Source: Bradyrhizobium sp. DOA9
GTDB taxonomy: Bacteria; Pseudomonadota; Alphaproteobacteria; Rhizobiales; Xanthobacteraceae
Assembly (NCBI RefSeq): GCF_000617845.2
Contig: NZ_DF820425.1
Coordinates: 813,690-877,689, forward strand
Direction: 5' to 3'
Length of the DNA stretch: 64,000 nucleotides
The notes beneath the pieces are model-generated. The model did no database searches and had not been told where the DNA came from. It saw only the letters and a list, made by a program, of their open reading frames with translations. Below, one piece after another: positions 26,774-36,885 of the stretch (its first letter is position 1; every line of letters starts with the position of its first letter). A program made the translations under genes and the position numbers.

Positions 26774-29232
26774 GGCGCGCGCTCTGGGTTCTCGCCGTGC
26801 TGCTCAGCCATTGGCGGCGCCACAAGATGCAGTTCGCGACGCTGCTCATCGGCTTGATCGCCGCCACGGCGCTGTGGAGCGGGGTGCAGGCCATCAACCA
26901 GCAGGCCCGCAATGCCTATGACCGCGCCGCGGCGACGTTCGGCGGCGTGCGCACGGCGATGCTGGTCGCTCCCAATGCTGCGACTTTCCCGCAAGAGCTG
27001 TTCGTAAAGCTCCGCCGCGCCGGCTGGCCGGTGTCGCCGGTGCTGGAGGGACGCGTCCAGGTGGGCGGGCATTCGGTGCGGCTGCTCGGCATCGAGCCGG
27101 TCACGCTGCCGGTCGACGTCGGCAATGCGCCGCGCCTGGGGGCCGCGGATCTCGGCAGCTTCGTTGCTCCGCCCGGCCAGGCATTGGCTGCCCGGGAGAC
27201 GCTGAGGGACTTGGAAGTAACGGAAGGCGCGGCCCCGGCGATCAGCAGCGGCGCAAAGCTGCCGCCGCTGCGCGTCCAGCCGCAGCTCGCGCCCGGTGTG
27301 CTCGTGGTCGATATCGGCGTGGCACAGCGGCTGCTGAGCAAGCCCGATCAGGTCTCGCGGCTGCTACTCGGCAAGCCGAAGGGCAAGCCCGCACCGCTCG
27401 CGAGCGTCGTCGGCGAGCAGTTGCAGCTGATAGAGCCGAACGCGGAGACGGAGCTGGAGCGTCTCACCGACAGCTTTCATCTCAACCTCACCGCCTTCGG
27501 CCTGCTGTCGTTCTTCGTCGGCCTGTTCATCGTCAATTCGGCCGTGGGCCTTGCCTTCGAGCAGCGGCTGCCGATGCTGCGCACCTTGCGCGCGTGTGGC
27601 GCCTCGGCGCGGCTGGTCAACACAGTGCTGGTGATCGAGCTGGTTGCCCTGGCACTGGTCGCAGGGCTGATCGGGCTCGCTTGCGGCTATGTCATCGCAG
27701 CCGCCCTGCTGCCCGACGTCGCGGCCTCGCTGCGCGGGCTCTATGGCGCGCAGATTCCTGGGCAGCTCAGCTTGCAAGGCGAATGGTGGCTGGCCGGCAT
27801 CGGCATCAGCGTTGCAGGCGCGCTCGTGGCGGCGGCGACCAGCCTGATCAAGGCGATCAGGATGCCGGTGCTGGCAACCGCACAGCCGGGCGCCTGGCAG
27901 CAGCGGCAACGCCGCTGGCTGATCCTGCAGAGCTGTGCGGCCTGCGCCGTGTTCCTCGTTGCGCTGCTGCTGCTGCAGTACGGACAATCGCTGATCGCAG
28001 GCTTCGGCGTGCTGGCCGCCCTGATGTTCGGCGCGGCACTGATCCTGCCCGCCTTGCTCGACATCATCCTGCTCGCAGGTCAGCGCCTCGCGCGGGGCCC
28101 GCTCGCGCTGTGGTTCTGGGCGGACAGCCGGCAGCAGCTTTCCGGATTGTCGCTGGCGCTGATGGCGCTGCTGCTGGCGCTCGCCGTCAATGTCGGGGTC
28201 TCGACCATGGTCGAGACCTTCAGCCGGACCTTCCTCGGCTGGCTCAACGGGCGACTCGCCGCCGACGTCTACGTCAGCGCCTCCGACAATGCGCAAGGCG
28301 TCGCGATCCGGAACTGGCTGAAGGATCGCAGCGATGTTCGGGCGATCCTCTCGGGCGGACGCGCCGAGGCGCAAATCCAGGGCCAACCGGTCGAGCTGCT
28401 CGGCCTGCCCGATCACGCGCTCTATCGCGAGCGCTGGCCGCTGCTCGGGACCGCGCCGCGCGCCTGGACCCGGCTGGTGCCGGGCAATGCCGCCTTCATC
28501 AGCGAGCAATTGAGCCGTCGGCTGAATGTGCGGATTGGCGACGTCGTCGAGGTGCCGGCGCCGGGCGGGAGCTGGGAGCTCGATATCGTCGGCATCTATG
28601 CCGATTACGGCAACCCCAAGGGTCAGCTCACGGTCAACGTCGCCGCACTGATCCGGCAGTTTCCGCAGACGCCCCAGACCCGGATCGGCCTGATCGTCGC
28701 GAGAGAAAATATCCCCGGCCTGATCGCGGCCTTGCAGAAGCAGTTCGGGCTCGACGACCGCAGCGTTGCCGACCAGGCGACGGTGAAGAGGGAATCGATC
28801 CGCATCTTCAACCGCACCTTCGCGGTGACCTCGGCGCTGAACGCCTTCACGCTCGGTGTCGCCGGCATCGCCTTGCTCACGAGCTTGCTGACCCTGGCCA
28901 ATTCCCGGCTGCCGCAGCTTGCGCCGCTGTGGGCGATCGGCCTGACGCGGCCGCACCTTGCCGCGATCGAGCTGACCAAGGCGCTCTCGGTGGCGCTGTT
29001 CACGGCACTGCTGGCCGTGCCGCTCGGTCTTCTTGTAGCGTGGTGCCTGATTGCCATCGTGAACGTGAAAGCATTCGGCTGGCGGCTGCCGTTCCACGTC
29101 TTCACGTTGCAGCTGGTGGAGCTGGTCGCGGTGGCGCTGTTCGCCTCGCTGCTGGCGGCGCTGCTGCCGATGCTGCGGCTGGCGCGGATGCAGCCGGCGA
29201 ACCTCGTCAAGGTGTTTGCCAATGAGCGCTGA
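26770..29232 (+). CDS. ABC transporter permease, duplicated FtsX-like domains
   Basis: An 820-residue permease with an N-terminal membrane helix, a large extracytoplasmic domain (about 40-230), three helices, a second helical block near residues 380-490, another periplasmic domain, and three C-terminal helices. This is the two-FtsX-unit plan of LolCE-like or AttFG-like fused permeases. It should work with the ATPase encoded upstream. Its stop lies inside the start of the lipocalin-fold gene, giving a three-gene coupled unit. Confidence 0.9.
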
Positions 29233-30304
29233 CAAGATATCGCGGCGCGGCTTTGCGGCCGGCATCGCCGCCCTCGCGCTGGCACGTCGTGCGAGTGCGC
29301 AAGGCTATGCCGGGCTCGGCGAGACCGCCGATGGGTTTGCAAAGGTAACGCCGGGAAGGGCGTTCACCTTTCCCGGAGATCACGGACCGCATCCGGAGTT
29401 TCGGATCGAGTGGTGGTATCTCACGGCAAACCTCGTCGACGCGCGCGGCGCTCCTTGCGGCCTGCAATGGACGCTGTTCCGACAGGCGGCACAGCCGGGC
29501 CCGCAAGGCGAAGGCTGGGCCAATCAACAGGTGTGGATGGCGCATGCGGCGGTGACGCGTGCCGACACCCACCGCTTCTCTGAGACGTTTTCACGCGGTG
29601 GCGTCGGGCAAGCCGGCGTCACCGCAAAGCCGTTTGCCGCCTGGATCGACGATTGGGAGATGAAGGGCGTCGAGCGCACCGACGACCGCATCTTGGCGCC
29701 GCTGACGCTGAAGGCGTCCGGCACCGATTTCAGCTACACACTGACGCTGGACGCCGATCGTCCGGTCGTCTTGCAGGGCGATCGCGGCTACAGCCGCAAG
29801 TCGGAGCGTGGTCAGGCGTCCTATTATTACAGCCAGCCGTTCTACCGCGCTCGCGGCACGCTCAGCATGGACGAGAAGCCGATCGGCGTCTCGGGCCAGG
29901 CCTGGATGGACCGGGAATGGAGCAGTCAGCCGCTCGATGCCGACCAGACCGGCTGGGACTGGTTGTCGCTGCATCTGTCATCCGGCGACAAGCTGATGCT
30001 GTACCGGCTGCGGCAGAAGGACGGCAAAGACTATCCGTTCGGCAATTGGATCAGCGCAGCCGGCGAGACGCAGATGATCGCAGGCGGCGACATCCAGATG
30101 ACGCCGCACGCGACGGCGGACGTCGCGGGACGCAAGCTGCCGGTAGAATGGCAGATCGCGATTCCGTCGCGATCGTTCTCGATTCTCTGCAAGCCGCTCA
30201 ATCCGAACGCCTGGATGGGGACCGGCTTCTCGTACTGGGAAGGCCCGATCAGCTTTGCCGGCACGCATGACGGCGTTGGCTATCTCGAGCTGACCGGCTA
30301 TTGA
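29222..30304 (+). CDS. Tat-exported lipocalin/CrtC (AttH)-like protein
   Basis: A 360-residue exported protein with a Tat signal (SRRGFAAGIAALALARR...ASA). Its body matches the carotenoid 1,2-hydratase/AttH-type double lipocalin fold: FPGDHGPHPEFRIEWWYLTANL, YYYSQPFYRARGTL and GQAWMDREWSS. Despite the carotenoid name, no other carotenoid gene is nearby. In other genomes AttH-like proteins are encoded with FtsX-type ABC exporters, as here, so a periplasmic lipid-binding role seems more likely. It begins (ATG 29222) before the permease stop. Confidence 0.85.
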   Translation: MSADKISRRGFAAGIAALALARRASAQGYAGLGETADGFAKVTPGRAFTFPGDHGPHPEFRIEWWYLTANLVDARGAPCGLQWTLFRQAAQPGPQGEGWANQQVWMAHAAVTRADTHRFSETFSRGGVGQAGVTAKPFAAWIDDWEMKGVERTDDRILAPLTLKASGTDFSYTLTLDADRPVVLQGDRGYSRKSERGQASYYYSQPFYRARGTLSMDEKPIGVSGQAWMDREWSSQPLDADQTGWDWLSLHLSSGDKLMLYRLRQKDGKDYPFGNWISAAGETQMIAGGDIQMTPHATADVAGRKLPVEWQIAIPSRSFSILCKPLNPNAWMGTGFSYWEGPISFAGTHDGVGYLELTGY

Positions 30305-30320
30305 AGCGCAATCTGCCTGG

Positions 30321-30377
30321 ATTCCATTTTGACGCGTTTTCTTTACGCGAACTGGTATCCACTTCGCTCGAAAACGC
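30321..30377. repeat. Palindromic intergenic repeat, family 7
   Basis: GCGTTTTC at 30334-30341 is inverted as GAAAACGC at 30370-30377 with ACGCGAACTGGTATCC between. The surrounding sequence, ATTCCATTTTGACGCGTTTT, is a common Bradyrhizobium intergenic motif as I recall it. It lies just before the MAPEG gene start and could mark its leader. Confidence 0.55.
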
Positions 30378-30392
30378 TTTGGGGGATTTGCG

Positions 30393-30782
30393 ATGTACCA
30401 TTTCACCGCTCTCGTCACGCTGCTGGCGATCGCGTTTTATTTCTTCACCTCCATCAACGTCTCGCGCTCGCGCACCAGGACCGGCGTCAAGGTGCCTGCG
30501 ATGACGGGCCATCCGGATTTCGAACGGGCCTTCCGCATCCAGATGAACACGCTGGAATGGATGCCGATCGTCCTGCCAGCCCTTTGGCTGTTCGCGATCT
30601 ATATCAGCGACGCTATCGCGGCGGGGATCGGCGCGATCTGGATCATCGGCCGGATCGTCTATTTCGCCGGTTATTCGCAAGCCGTGGCCAAGCGCGGCAC
30701 CGGCTTTGCGATCCAGGCGCTCGCCGCCATGGCGCTGTGGGTCGGGGCGCTGGGGGCGGTGGTGGTGCGGTTGGTGAAGTGA
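30393..30782 (+). CDS. MAPEG family membrane protein
   Basis: A 129-residue membrane protein with four hydrophobic helices and the MAPEG signatures: FERAFRIQMNTLEWMPI and RIVYFAGYS. The family includes glutathione transferases and peroxidases acting on lipophilic substrates. It lies 88 bases after the lipocalin gene, the same direction, but a palindromic element intervenes, so co-transcription is uncertain. The start is ATG 30393. Confidence 0.9.
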   Translation: MYHFTALVTLLAIAFYFFTSINVSRSRTRTGVKVPAMTGHPDFERAFRIQMNTLEWMPIVLPALWLFAIYISDAIAAGIGAIWIIGRIVYFAGYSQAVAKRGTGFAIQALAAMALWVGALGAVVVRLVK

Positions 30783-30791
30783 AGCGCGCAC

Positions 30792-30920
30792 GTGTCCCGG
30801 GCGCGGTGCAGCGTGCAACGCTGCGCCGCTGAACCGGGACCCAGTCAGGCCTGCACGCCCGGAGAGGGTGGGTCCCGGCTCTGCGCAGCAGCGTTTCAAG
30901 CTGCGGCGCGTCCGGGACAC
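30792..30920. repeat. Palindromic intergenic repeat, family 4
   Basis: GTGTCCCGGGCGCGG at the left end pairs with CGCGTCCGGGACAC at the right, with further inverted pieces GGTCCCGG and ACCGGGACCC inside. It fills the convergent gap between the MAPEG gene and the second substrate-binding protein, where it may act as a bidirectional transcript end. Confidence 0.85.
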
Positions 30921-30927
30921 GAGAGCG

Positions 30928-32118
30928 TCACTTCGTCAGCGGACAGCCGCTTTCCTTGGCGGTGAAGAAGGCCTTGTCGCCGGGGACGGTGGCGAGCAGC
31001 TTGTAATAGTCCCAGGGCTTCTTCGACTCCGAGGGCTTCTTGACCTCGAACAGATACATGTCGTGGACCATGCGGCCGTTCTCGAGCACCTTGCCGCCCT
31101 GCGCGAAGTCGTCGTCGACCGGCAGCTCCTTCAGCTTCTTGGCGACGGCATCCGGATCCTTGGTCCCGGCAGCCTTGACGGCCTTCAGATAGCTCAGCGT
31201 CGCCGAATAGGTGCCGGCGTGGATCATGCTCGGCATCCGGCCGGTGCGCTTGAGGAAGCGCTCGCCGAGATTGCGCGTCTTGTCGTTGAGATCCCAGTAA
31301 TAGCCTTCGGTCAGCACCAGGCCTTGCGCGGCCTGCAGACCGAGGCCGTTGACTTCGGCGAGTGTCATCAAGAGGCCCGCGAGCTTCTGGCCACTTGCGA
31401 CGATACCGAACTCGGACGCCTGCTTGATCGAGTTGGTGGTGTCGAGGCCGGCATTGGCGAGGCCGACGATCTTCGCCTTCGAGCTCTGCGCCTGCAGCAG
31501 GAAGGAGGAGAAGTCCGACGAATTGAGCGGCACGCGCACCGAGCCGAGCACCTTGCCGCCATTGGCGGTGACGATCTCGCTGGTGTCCTTCTCCAGCGCA
31601 TAGCCGAAGGCGTAGTCCGCGGTGAGGAAGAACCAGGTGTCGCCACCGGCCTTGGTCAGCGCGCCGCCGGTGCCGACGCCGAGCGCGCGGGTGTCGTAGG
31701 CCCAGTGGAAGCCGTAGGGCTGGCAGGCATCGCCAGTGAGGCGCGAGGTCGCGGCGCCGACGACGATGTCGATCTTCTTCTTTTCCTTGGAGAGCTCGTG
31801 GATCGCGAGCGCGACCGAGGAGGTCGTCAGCTCCGTGATCATGTCGACGTTCTCGACGTCGTACCAGCGCCGCGCGATCGAACTCGCGAGGTCAGGCTTG
31901 TTCTGGTGGTCGGCAGTGACGAGCTCGATCTTCTGGCCCAGCACCTCGCCGCCGAAATCCTCGATCGCCATCCTGGCCGCTTCAACCGACCATTTGCCGC
32001 CGTAATCGGCATAGACGCCGGACTGGTCGTTGAGGATGCCGATCTTGACGCCTTGCGCGGAGGCGGGAACCGCAATCAAGAGAGCCGAGGCCGCTGCGGC
32101 CAAAAGTGCTGATTTCAT
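30928..32118 (-). CDS. ABC transporter substrate-binding protein (branched-chain type)
   Basis: A 396-residue periplasmic binding protein with a Sec signal (MKSALLAAAASALLIAVPASAQG) and mature start VKIGILNDQSGVYADYGG. The ATG at 32118 has AGGAG eight bases upstream; a further ATG six codons earlier overlaps that site and is rejected. It lacks neighbouring permease and ATPase genes. It is paralogous to 6399-7604, sharing GEVLGQKI/GEVLGRKI, WFFLTADYAFG and the C-terminal MVHDMYLFEVKKPSESK plus LLATVPG. The differences in the ligand-facing segments suggest another ligand. Confidence 0.9.
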   Translation of the reverse strand: MKSALLAAAASALLIAVPASAQGVKIGILNDQSGVYADYGGKWSVEAARMAIEDFGGEVLGQKIELVTADHQNKPDLASSIARRWYDVENVDMITELTTSSVALAIHELSKEKKKIDIVVGAATSRLTGDACQPYGFHWAYDTRALGVGTGGALTKAGGDTWFFLTADYAFGYALEKDTSEIVTANGGKVLGSVRVPLNSSDFSSFLLQAQSSKAKIVGLANAGLDTTNSIKQASEFGIVASGQKLAGLLMTLAEVNGLGLQAAQGLVLTEGYYWDLNDKTRNLGERFLKRTGRMPSMIHAGTYSATLSYLKAVKAAGTKDPDAVAKKLKELPVDDDFAQGGKVLENGRMVHDMYLFEVKKPSESKKPWDYYKLLATVPGDKAFFTAKESGCPLTK

Positions 32119-32239
32119 ATGTTTGACTCCTAGCATTCTTCTGTGAAATCGCGCGGATAGTAGTGAAGAACCCCGCGTGCGCCCACCCGTTTCATATTGA
32201 TCGTTAGTATGGGACTCTGCGCGCCCAACCTCACAGACC

Positions 32240-35200
32240 TCAGGCCACCGCCTCCGGCTTCTTGTCGCGCCGCCCTTCCGCCAGGTTCCGCACCACGACG
32301 TAGAAGATCGGCGTGAACAGGAGGCCGAACAGGGTGACGCCGATCATGCCGAAGAACACGGCGACGCCAACCGCCTGGCGCATCTCCGAGCCTGAGCCGG
32401 TCGAGATCACCAGCGGCAGCACGCCGAGGATGAAGGCGAACGAGGTCATCAGGATCGGCCGCAAGCGCAGGCGGCAGGCGTCGATGACGGCCTCCAGCCG
32501 CGGCTTGCCTTCGTTCTCGATGTCGCGTGCGAACTCGACGATCAGGATCGCGTTCTTCGCCGCCAGTCCCACCAGCACGACGAAGCCGATCTGGGTGAGG
32601 ATGTTGACGTCCTGGCCCATGATGCGCACGCCGATGGTGGCGGCGAGCAGGCACATCGGCACGATCAGGATCACCGCGAACGGCAGCGTCCAGCTGCCAT
32701 ATTGCGCGGCGAGCACGAGATAGACGAACAGCACGCAGATCGGGAACACGTAGAGACCGGCATTGCCGCCCGTGACCTGCTGATAGGACAGGTCGGTCCA
32801 TTCGAAGGTGAAACCGCTCGGCAAGGTGTCGTCCGCGAGCTGCTTGATGGCGTTGAGCGCGGTGGTCGAGCTGGTGCCCGGCGCCGGCTCGCCCTGGAGC
32901 TCGGACGCCGCATAGAGATTGTAGCGCGCGACGCGGTCCGGTCCCGAGACGTCCTTGAACTCGACCACGCTGCCGAGCATCACCATGTCGCCGGACGCAT
33001 TGCGCGTGCGCAGGCGCGCAAGGTCGCTCGGCTCCTTTCGGAACGGGAAGTCGGCCTGCGCGGTGACGTGGTAGGTGCGGCCGAACAGGTTGAAGTCGTT
33101 GACATAGGTCGATCCGAAATAGGTCTGGATCGTGTCGTTGATGTTGGAGATCGGCACGCCCAGCTTCTGTGCCTTGGTGCGGTCGATGTCGACGAAGAGC
33201 TGCGGCGTGTTGGCCGTGAACGGCGAGAACACCGCGGGGGCGAGCAGCGAGGGCGATTTGCGCGCGGCGGCGACGAGCTCGTCGGTGGCGGCTGCGAGCA
33301 TTTCAGGCCCGCGGCCCTGGCGATCCTGGATGCGGATGGCAAAGCCGCCGCCGGTGCCGATGCCGGGCACGGCCGGCGGCGGAATCACGATGATGAAGGC
33401 GCCCTGGATCGCGGACAGCCGCTTGCGCAGCTCGGCCGTGATGGCGGTGGCGGACAGGCCCTTCTTCAGCCGCGCCTCCGGCTCGTCGAATACCGGGAAT
33501 AGCGCCGCGGCATTGCCGGCCTGCGTGCGGGTGGCGCCGGAGAATCCGGCGAAGGCGGCGACGCGGACGATGCCCGGCGTATCCAGCGAGATCCGCTCGA
33601 TCTCGCGCACGATCTCGGTGGTGCGCGCCAGCGACGCCGCCCCCGGCAATTGCACCGATATGATGACATAGCCGCGATCCTGCGCCGGAATGAAGCCCTG
33701 CGGCGTGGTCGCGATCAGCCAGCCGGCGCTGCCGATCAGCACGACGTAGATCAGGAGCATGACGACCGAGTGCCTGATGGCGAAGTTGGCGAGGCTCGCA
33801 TAGCCATGCGCCAGCCGATCGAACACGCGATTGAACACGCCTGTGAACGCGTTCCAGCCACGCGCAATGACATTCCAGGCGGCCGGCGGCCGCTTCTCTG
33901 CGTGCGGCGTGAGGATCTGCGAGGCCAGCGCGGGCGACAGCGTCAGCGAGCAGAAGCAGGAGATCGCGGTCGCGACCGCAATGGTCACGGCGAATTGCTG
34001 GAAGAATTGCCCGGAGATGCCGCCGAGGAAGGCGGTCGGCACGAACACCGCGCATAGCACGAGGGCGATCGAGACCAGCGCGCCGCCGACCTCCTCCATC
34101 GTCTTCAGCGCCGCATCGCGACGACTGAGGCCATGTTCGAGATGCCGCTCCACATTCTCGACCACGACGATGGCGTCATCGACCACGATGCCGACGGCGA
34201 GAACGAGGCCGAACAGCGTGAGATTGTTGATGGAGAAGCCCAGCGCCGCCATCACCGCGAAGGTGCCGACCAGCGACACCGGAATCGCGATGATCGGAAT
34301 GATCGCCGGCCGCCATCCCTGCAGGAACACCAGCACCACGATGACCACGAGCAGCATGGCCTCGTAGATGGTCTTGATCAGCTCGTGGACGGACTGGGCG
34401 ATGAACTCGGTCGGGTTGTAGCCGATGTTGTAGTCGAGCCCCCTCGGGAAGCTCTCCTTGAGCCGCGTCATGGTATCCGAGATGTTCTTCGCGGTCGCAA
34501 GCGCGTTCGAGCCCGGCCGCTGCGTCACCAGCATGGCGACGGCGGATTTTCGCAGCAGGAAGCTGTTGGTGCTGTAGGACAAGGCACCGAGCTCGATGCG
34601 CGCCACGTCGCGCAATCGCACGACCCGGCCGTCGGAGCCGGCCTTGATCAGGATGTCCTCGAACTGCTTCTGGTCCTTCAATCGCCCGGTGAAGGTGAGG
34701 TTCGGCTGAAAGGCGCGGTCGGTGATCGGCGGCTCCGCGATCTGGCCGCCGGCGATCTGAACGTTCTGGGCGCGGATCGCCGCCAGCACCTCGGCCGAGG
34801 TCAGGCCAAGATTGGCGGTGCGGTCGGGGTCGAGCCACAGCCGCATCGAATAGTCGCGCGCACCGAAGATCTGGATGTCGCCGACGCCGTCGAGGCGCAA
34901 CAGCTGGTCGCGAACCTGGAGCAGCGCGTAGTTGGAGATGTACAGCTGGTCGAACGTGTCGTCGGGCGACAACATGAACACGACCATCAGGATGTCGGGC
35001 GAGTTCTTGCGCGTGGTGACGCCGTTGCGCTGCACTTCCTCGGGCAGGCGCGGCTGCGCGATGGCGACGCGGTTCTGCACCAGCACCTGGGCCTTGTCGA
35101 GGTCGGTGCCGAGCTTGAAGGTGACGGTGATGGTGAGCTGGCCGTTCGACGTCGCCTGGCTGTAGAGATACAGCATGTCCTCGACGCCGTTGATCTCCTG

Positions 35201-35404
35201 CTCGATCGGAGCTGCGACCGTGTCGGACACGGTCTGCGCGGAGGCGCCGGGATATTGCGTGGTGACGACAACGGTCGGCGGCACCACCTGCGGATATTCG
35301 GACACCGGCAGCGTCGTGTAGGCGAGCGCGCCGACGATCAGGAGCACGATCGACAGCACCATCGCCAGGATGGGCTGGTTGATGGAGAGACGGCCAAGAT
35401 TCAT
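32240..35404 (-). CDS. RND efflux permease, HAE1 (AcrB/MexB) family
   Basis: A 1054-residue inner-membrane drug/proton antiporter with 12 transmembrane helices and two large periplasmic domains. The proton-relay pair Asp-Asp is visible in GIVVDDAIVVVENVE (helix 4) and the Lys in GLAAKNAILIVEFA (helix 10). The length matches AcrB. Its ATG overlaps the stop of the adaptor gene (ATGA). No outer-membrane factor gene is present, so a TolC/OprM-type channel must come from elsewhere. The substrates are unknown. Confidence 0.95.
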   Translation of the reverse strand: MNLGRLSINQPILAMVLSIVLLIVGALAYTTLPVSEYPQVVPPTVVVTTQYPGASAQTVSDTVAAPIEQEINGVEDMLYLYSQATSNGQLTITVTFKLGTDLDKAQVLVQNRVAIAQPRLPEEVQRNGVTTRKNSPDILMVVFMLSPDDTFDQLYISNYALLQVRDQLLRLDGVGDIQIFGARDYSMRLWLDPDRTANLGLTSAEVLAAIRAQNVQIAGGQIAEPPITDRAFQPNLTFTGRLKDQKQFEDILIKAGSDGRVVRLRDVARIELGALSYSTNSFLLRKSAVAMLVTQRPGSNALATAKNISDTMTRLKESFPRGLDYNIGYNPTEFIAQSVHELIKTIYEAMLLVVIVVLVFLQGWRPAIIPIIAIPVSLVGTFAVMAALGFSINNLTLFGLVLAVGIVVDDAIVVVENVERHLEHGLSRRDAALKTMEEVGGALVSIALVLCAVFVPTAFLGGISGQFFQQFAVTIAVATAISCFCSLTLSPALASQILTPHAEKRPPAAWNVIARGWNAFTGVFNRVFDRLAHGYASLANFAIRHSVVMLLIYVVLIGSAGWLIATTPQGFIPAQDRGYVIISVQLPGAASLARTTEIVREIERISLDTPGIVRVAAFAGFSGATRTQAGNAAALFPVFDEPEARLKKGLSATAITAELRKRLSAIQGAFIIVIPPPAVPGIGTGGGFAIRIQDRQGRGPEMLAAATDELVAAARKSPSLLAPAVFSPFTANTPQLFVDIDRTKAQKLGVPISNINDTIQTYFGSTYVNDFNLFGRTYHVTAQADFPFRKEPSDLARLRTRNASGDMVMLGSVVEFKDVSGPDRVARYNLYAASELQGEPAPGTSSTTALNAIKQLADDTLPSGFTFEWTDLSYQQVTGGNAGLYVFPICVLFVYLVLAAQYGSWTLPFAVILIVPMCLLAATIGVRIMGQDVNILTQIGFVVLVGLAAKNAILIVEFARDIENEGKPRLEAVIDACRLRLRPILMTSFAFILGVLPLVISTGSGSEMRQAVGVAVFFGMIGVTLFGLLFTPIFYVVVRNLAEGRRDKKPEAVA

Positions 35405-36600
35405 GGCTTGCCACCGGCCGGGGCTTGCGCGGTCTGGGGGGCGACTTTGGCGCCGACGCGGGCGCGCTGGATGCCGCTGACGATGACGCGGTCGTCGGCC
35501 TTCAGGCCCTCACGGATCACACGCAGGCCGTCGTCGAGCGGGCCGAGCACCACGGGGCGTGCCTCGACCGTGTCGTCAGGCTTGACCACGAAGACGATCT
35601 TGCGGGACTGGTCGGTCGCGATCGCAGCGTCCGGAATCAGCAGCGCCTCGTAAGGCGCGCTGCCGATCAGGCGGACGCGGCCGAACTGGCCGGGCAGGAT
35701 CGACAGATCCGTGTTCTTGACCACCGCGCGGCTGCGCAGCGTGCCGGTCGAGACATCCAGTCGATTGTCGAGGAAATTGACGGTGCCCTCGTGCGACGGC
35801 TTGGTCTCGCCGGCGAGAGTCACTTGCACCGGGTTTGCCGTATCGCGCGAGCTTGGCCGCCGTCCCTCGAACCACAATTTGCTGTATTTGATGAAGGTCG
35901 CCTCATCCATGTCGAAATAGATGTAGATCGGATCGAGCGCGACGATCGAGGTCAGCAGCGTCGAGGTGCCGGTGTCGCTGCCCTGCACGAGATTGCCGGG
36001 GCTGACGAGATGGCGGCTGACGCGGCCGGTCAAGGGCGCTGCCACATGCGTGAACTCGATGTTGAGCTTGGCAGCCTTCAGCGCGCCTTCGGCCTGCATC
36101 TCGGCGGCATGCGCCGCCTGCAGGGCCTGGCGGCGCTGATCCACGACCTGTTCGGAGACCGCGCTGGTCTGCACCAGGCTGAGACCGCGGTCGAGCTCGC
36201 GCTTGGCGAGCTCCACCCTGGCGCGCGCGTCGGAGAGCTGGCCCTCCGCCTGAGTGGCTACCGCCTCGAACGGGCGCGGGTCGATCACGTAGAGCAGGTC
36301 ACCCTGACGCACGATGGCGCCGTCCTGGAATTCGACCGAGTTGACGAAGCCGCCGACCCGCGGCCGCACCTGGACCTCCTCCACCGCCTCGAAGCGGCCG
36401 GTGAACTCGTCCCAATCGGTGACGGTGCGCTTGACCGGCTGGGCGACCGTCACCGACGGCGGTGCCGGAGCCGCAGCCTGTGATGCCGGCTTGTCGCAGC
36501 CGGACAGGGCGAACGCTGCGGCGAGAAGCCCGGCGATTGCGCTGACCTGAACGAAATCGTGCTTTTGGATCAACTGCCTGCTTCCGTCCGGTCCGCTCAT
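35401..36600 (-). CDS. RND periplasmic adaptor (MFP, AcrA/MexA-like) lipoprotein
   Basis: A 399-residue membrane-fusion protein. Lipobox ALSGC puts the lipid-modified Cys at 35. The lipoyl/barrel-sandwich motifs RPRVGGFVNSVEFQDGA and APLTGRVSRHLVSPGNLV bracket a helical hairpin (about residues 110-175), and a beta-barrel follows (SILPGQFGRVRL). It links the RND permease to an outer-membrane channel. The long leader upstream (36601-36885) holds stable hairpins and may control expression. Confidence 0.93.
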   Translation of the reverse strand: MSGPDGSRQLIQKHDFVQVSAIAGLLAAAFALSGCDKPASQAAAPAPPSVTVAQPVKRTVTDWDEFTGRFEAVEEVQVRPRVGGFVNSVEFQDGAIVRQGDLLYVIDPRPFEAVATQAEGQLSDARARVELAKRELDRGLSLVQTSAVSEQVVDQRRQALQAAHAAEMQAEGALKAAKLNIEFTHVAAPLTGRVSRHLVSPGNLVQGSDTGTSTLLTSIVALDPIYIYFDMDEATFIKYSKLWFEGRRPSSRDTANPVQVTLAGETKPSHEGTVNFLDNRLDVSTGTLRSRAVVKNTDLSILPGQFGRVRLIGSAPYEALLIPDAAIATDQSRKIVFVVKPDDTVEARPVVLGPLDDGLRVIREGLKADDRVIVSGIQRARVGAKVAPQTAQAPAGGKP

Positions 36601-36787
36601 CCCCAGGTCCTCGCATCAAAGCCGCGGAAGGTGCAGGGTACACTTCTACCTGCGGGCGCCACAAGATGGGCAGCAAAGATGAACTCTTCAAGTCCGATTC
36701 GCGTGCAATGCTTCGGACGACGCCCTGACCGGATGACGGGTTGACAGGGAGGGAGATGGCGCCCTGCAAGGAAGTCGAGGCAGGCCG

Positions 36788-36827
36788 GGTCCTGCCGTGA
36801 AGGACCGGGCTCTCGAATTTGAGAGCC
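36788..36827 (-). other. Two adjacent perfect hairpins in the leader of the RND operon
   Basis: In the minus-strand orientation the leader contains GGCTCTC-loop-GAGAGCC (7-bp stem, 36808-36827) followed at once by GGTCCT-loop-AGGACC (6-bp stem, 36788-36806); a third stem, GCCCGCTTCGGGC, lies upstream near 36853-36865. There is no T-run for a classical terminator. The 285-base gap 36601-36885 has no gene. The hairpins may be an attenuator, a processing site or part of a dispersed repeat. Confidence 0.45.
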
Positions 36828-36885
36828 TTTCCCCGCGGCCATCCATCGCGATGCCCGCTTCGGGCGGGCGCCTCACAAGAGCGAG

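Noticed and set aside
29222..30304. Carotenoid biosynthesis gene crtC
   Set aside because: The fold matches, but no other carotenoid gene is nearby and the coupling to an FtsX-type exporter points to an AttH-like role.
36688..36876. Possible tRNA in the RND leader
   Set aside because: The hairpin loops superficially recall a T-arm (TTCGAAT), but no acceptor stem, D-arm or anticodon arm with the right spacing is present.
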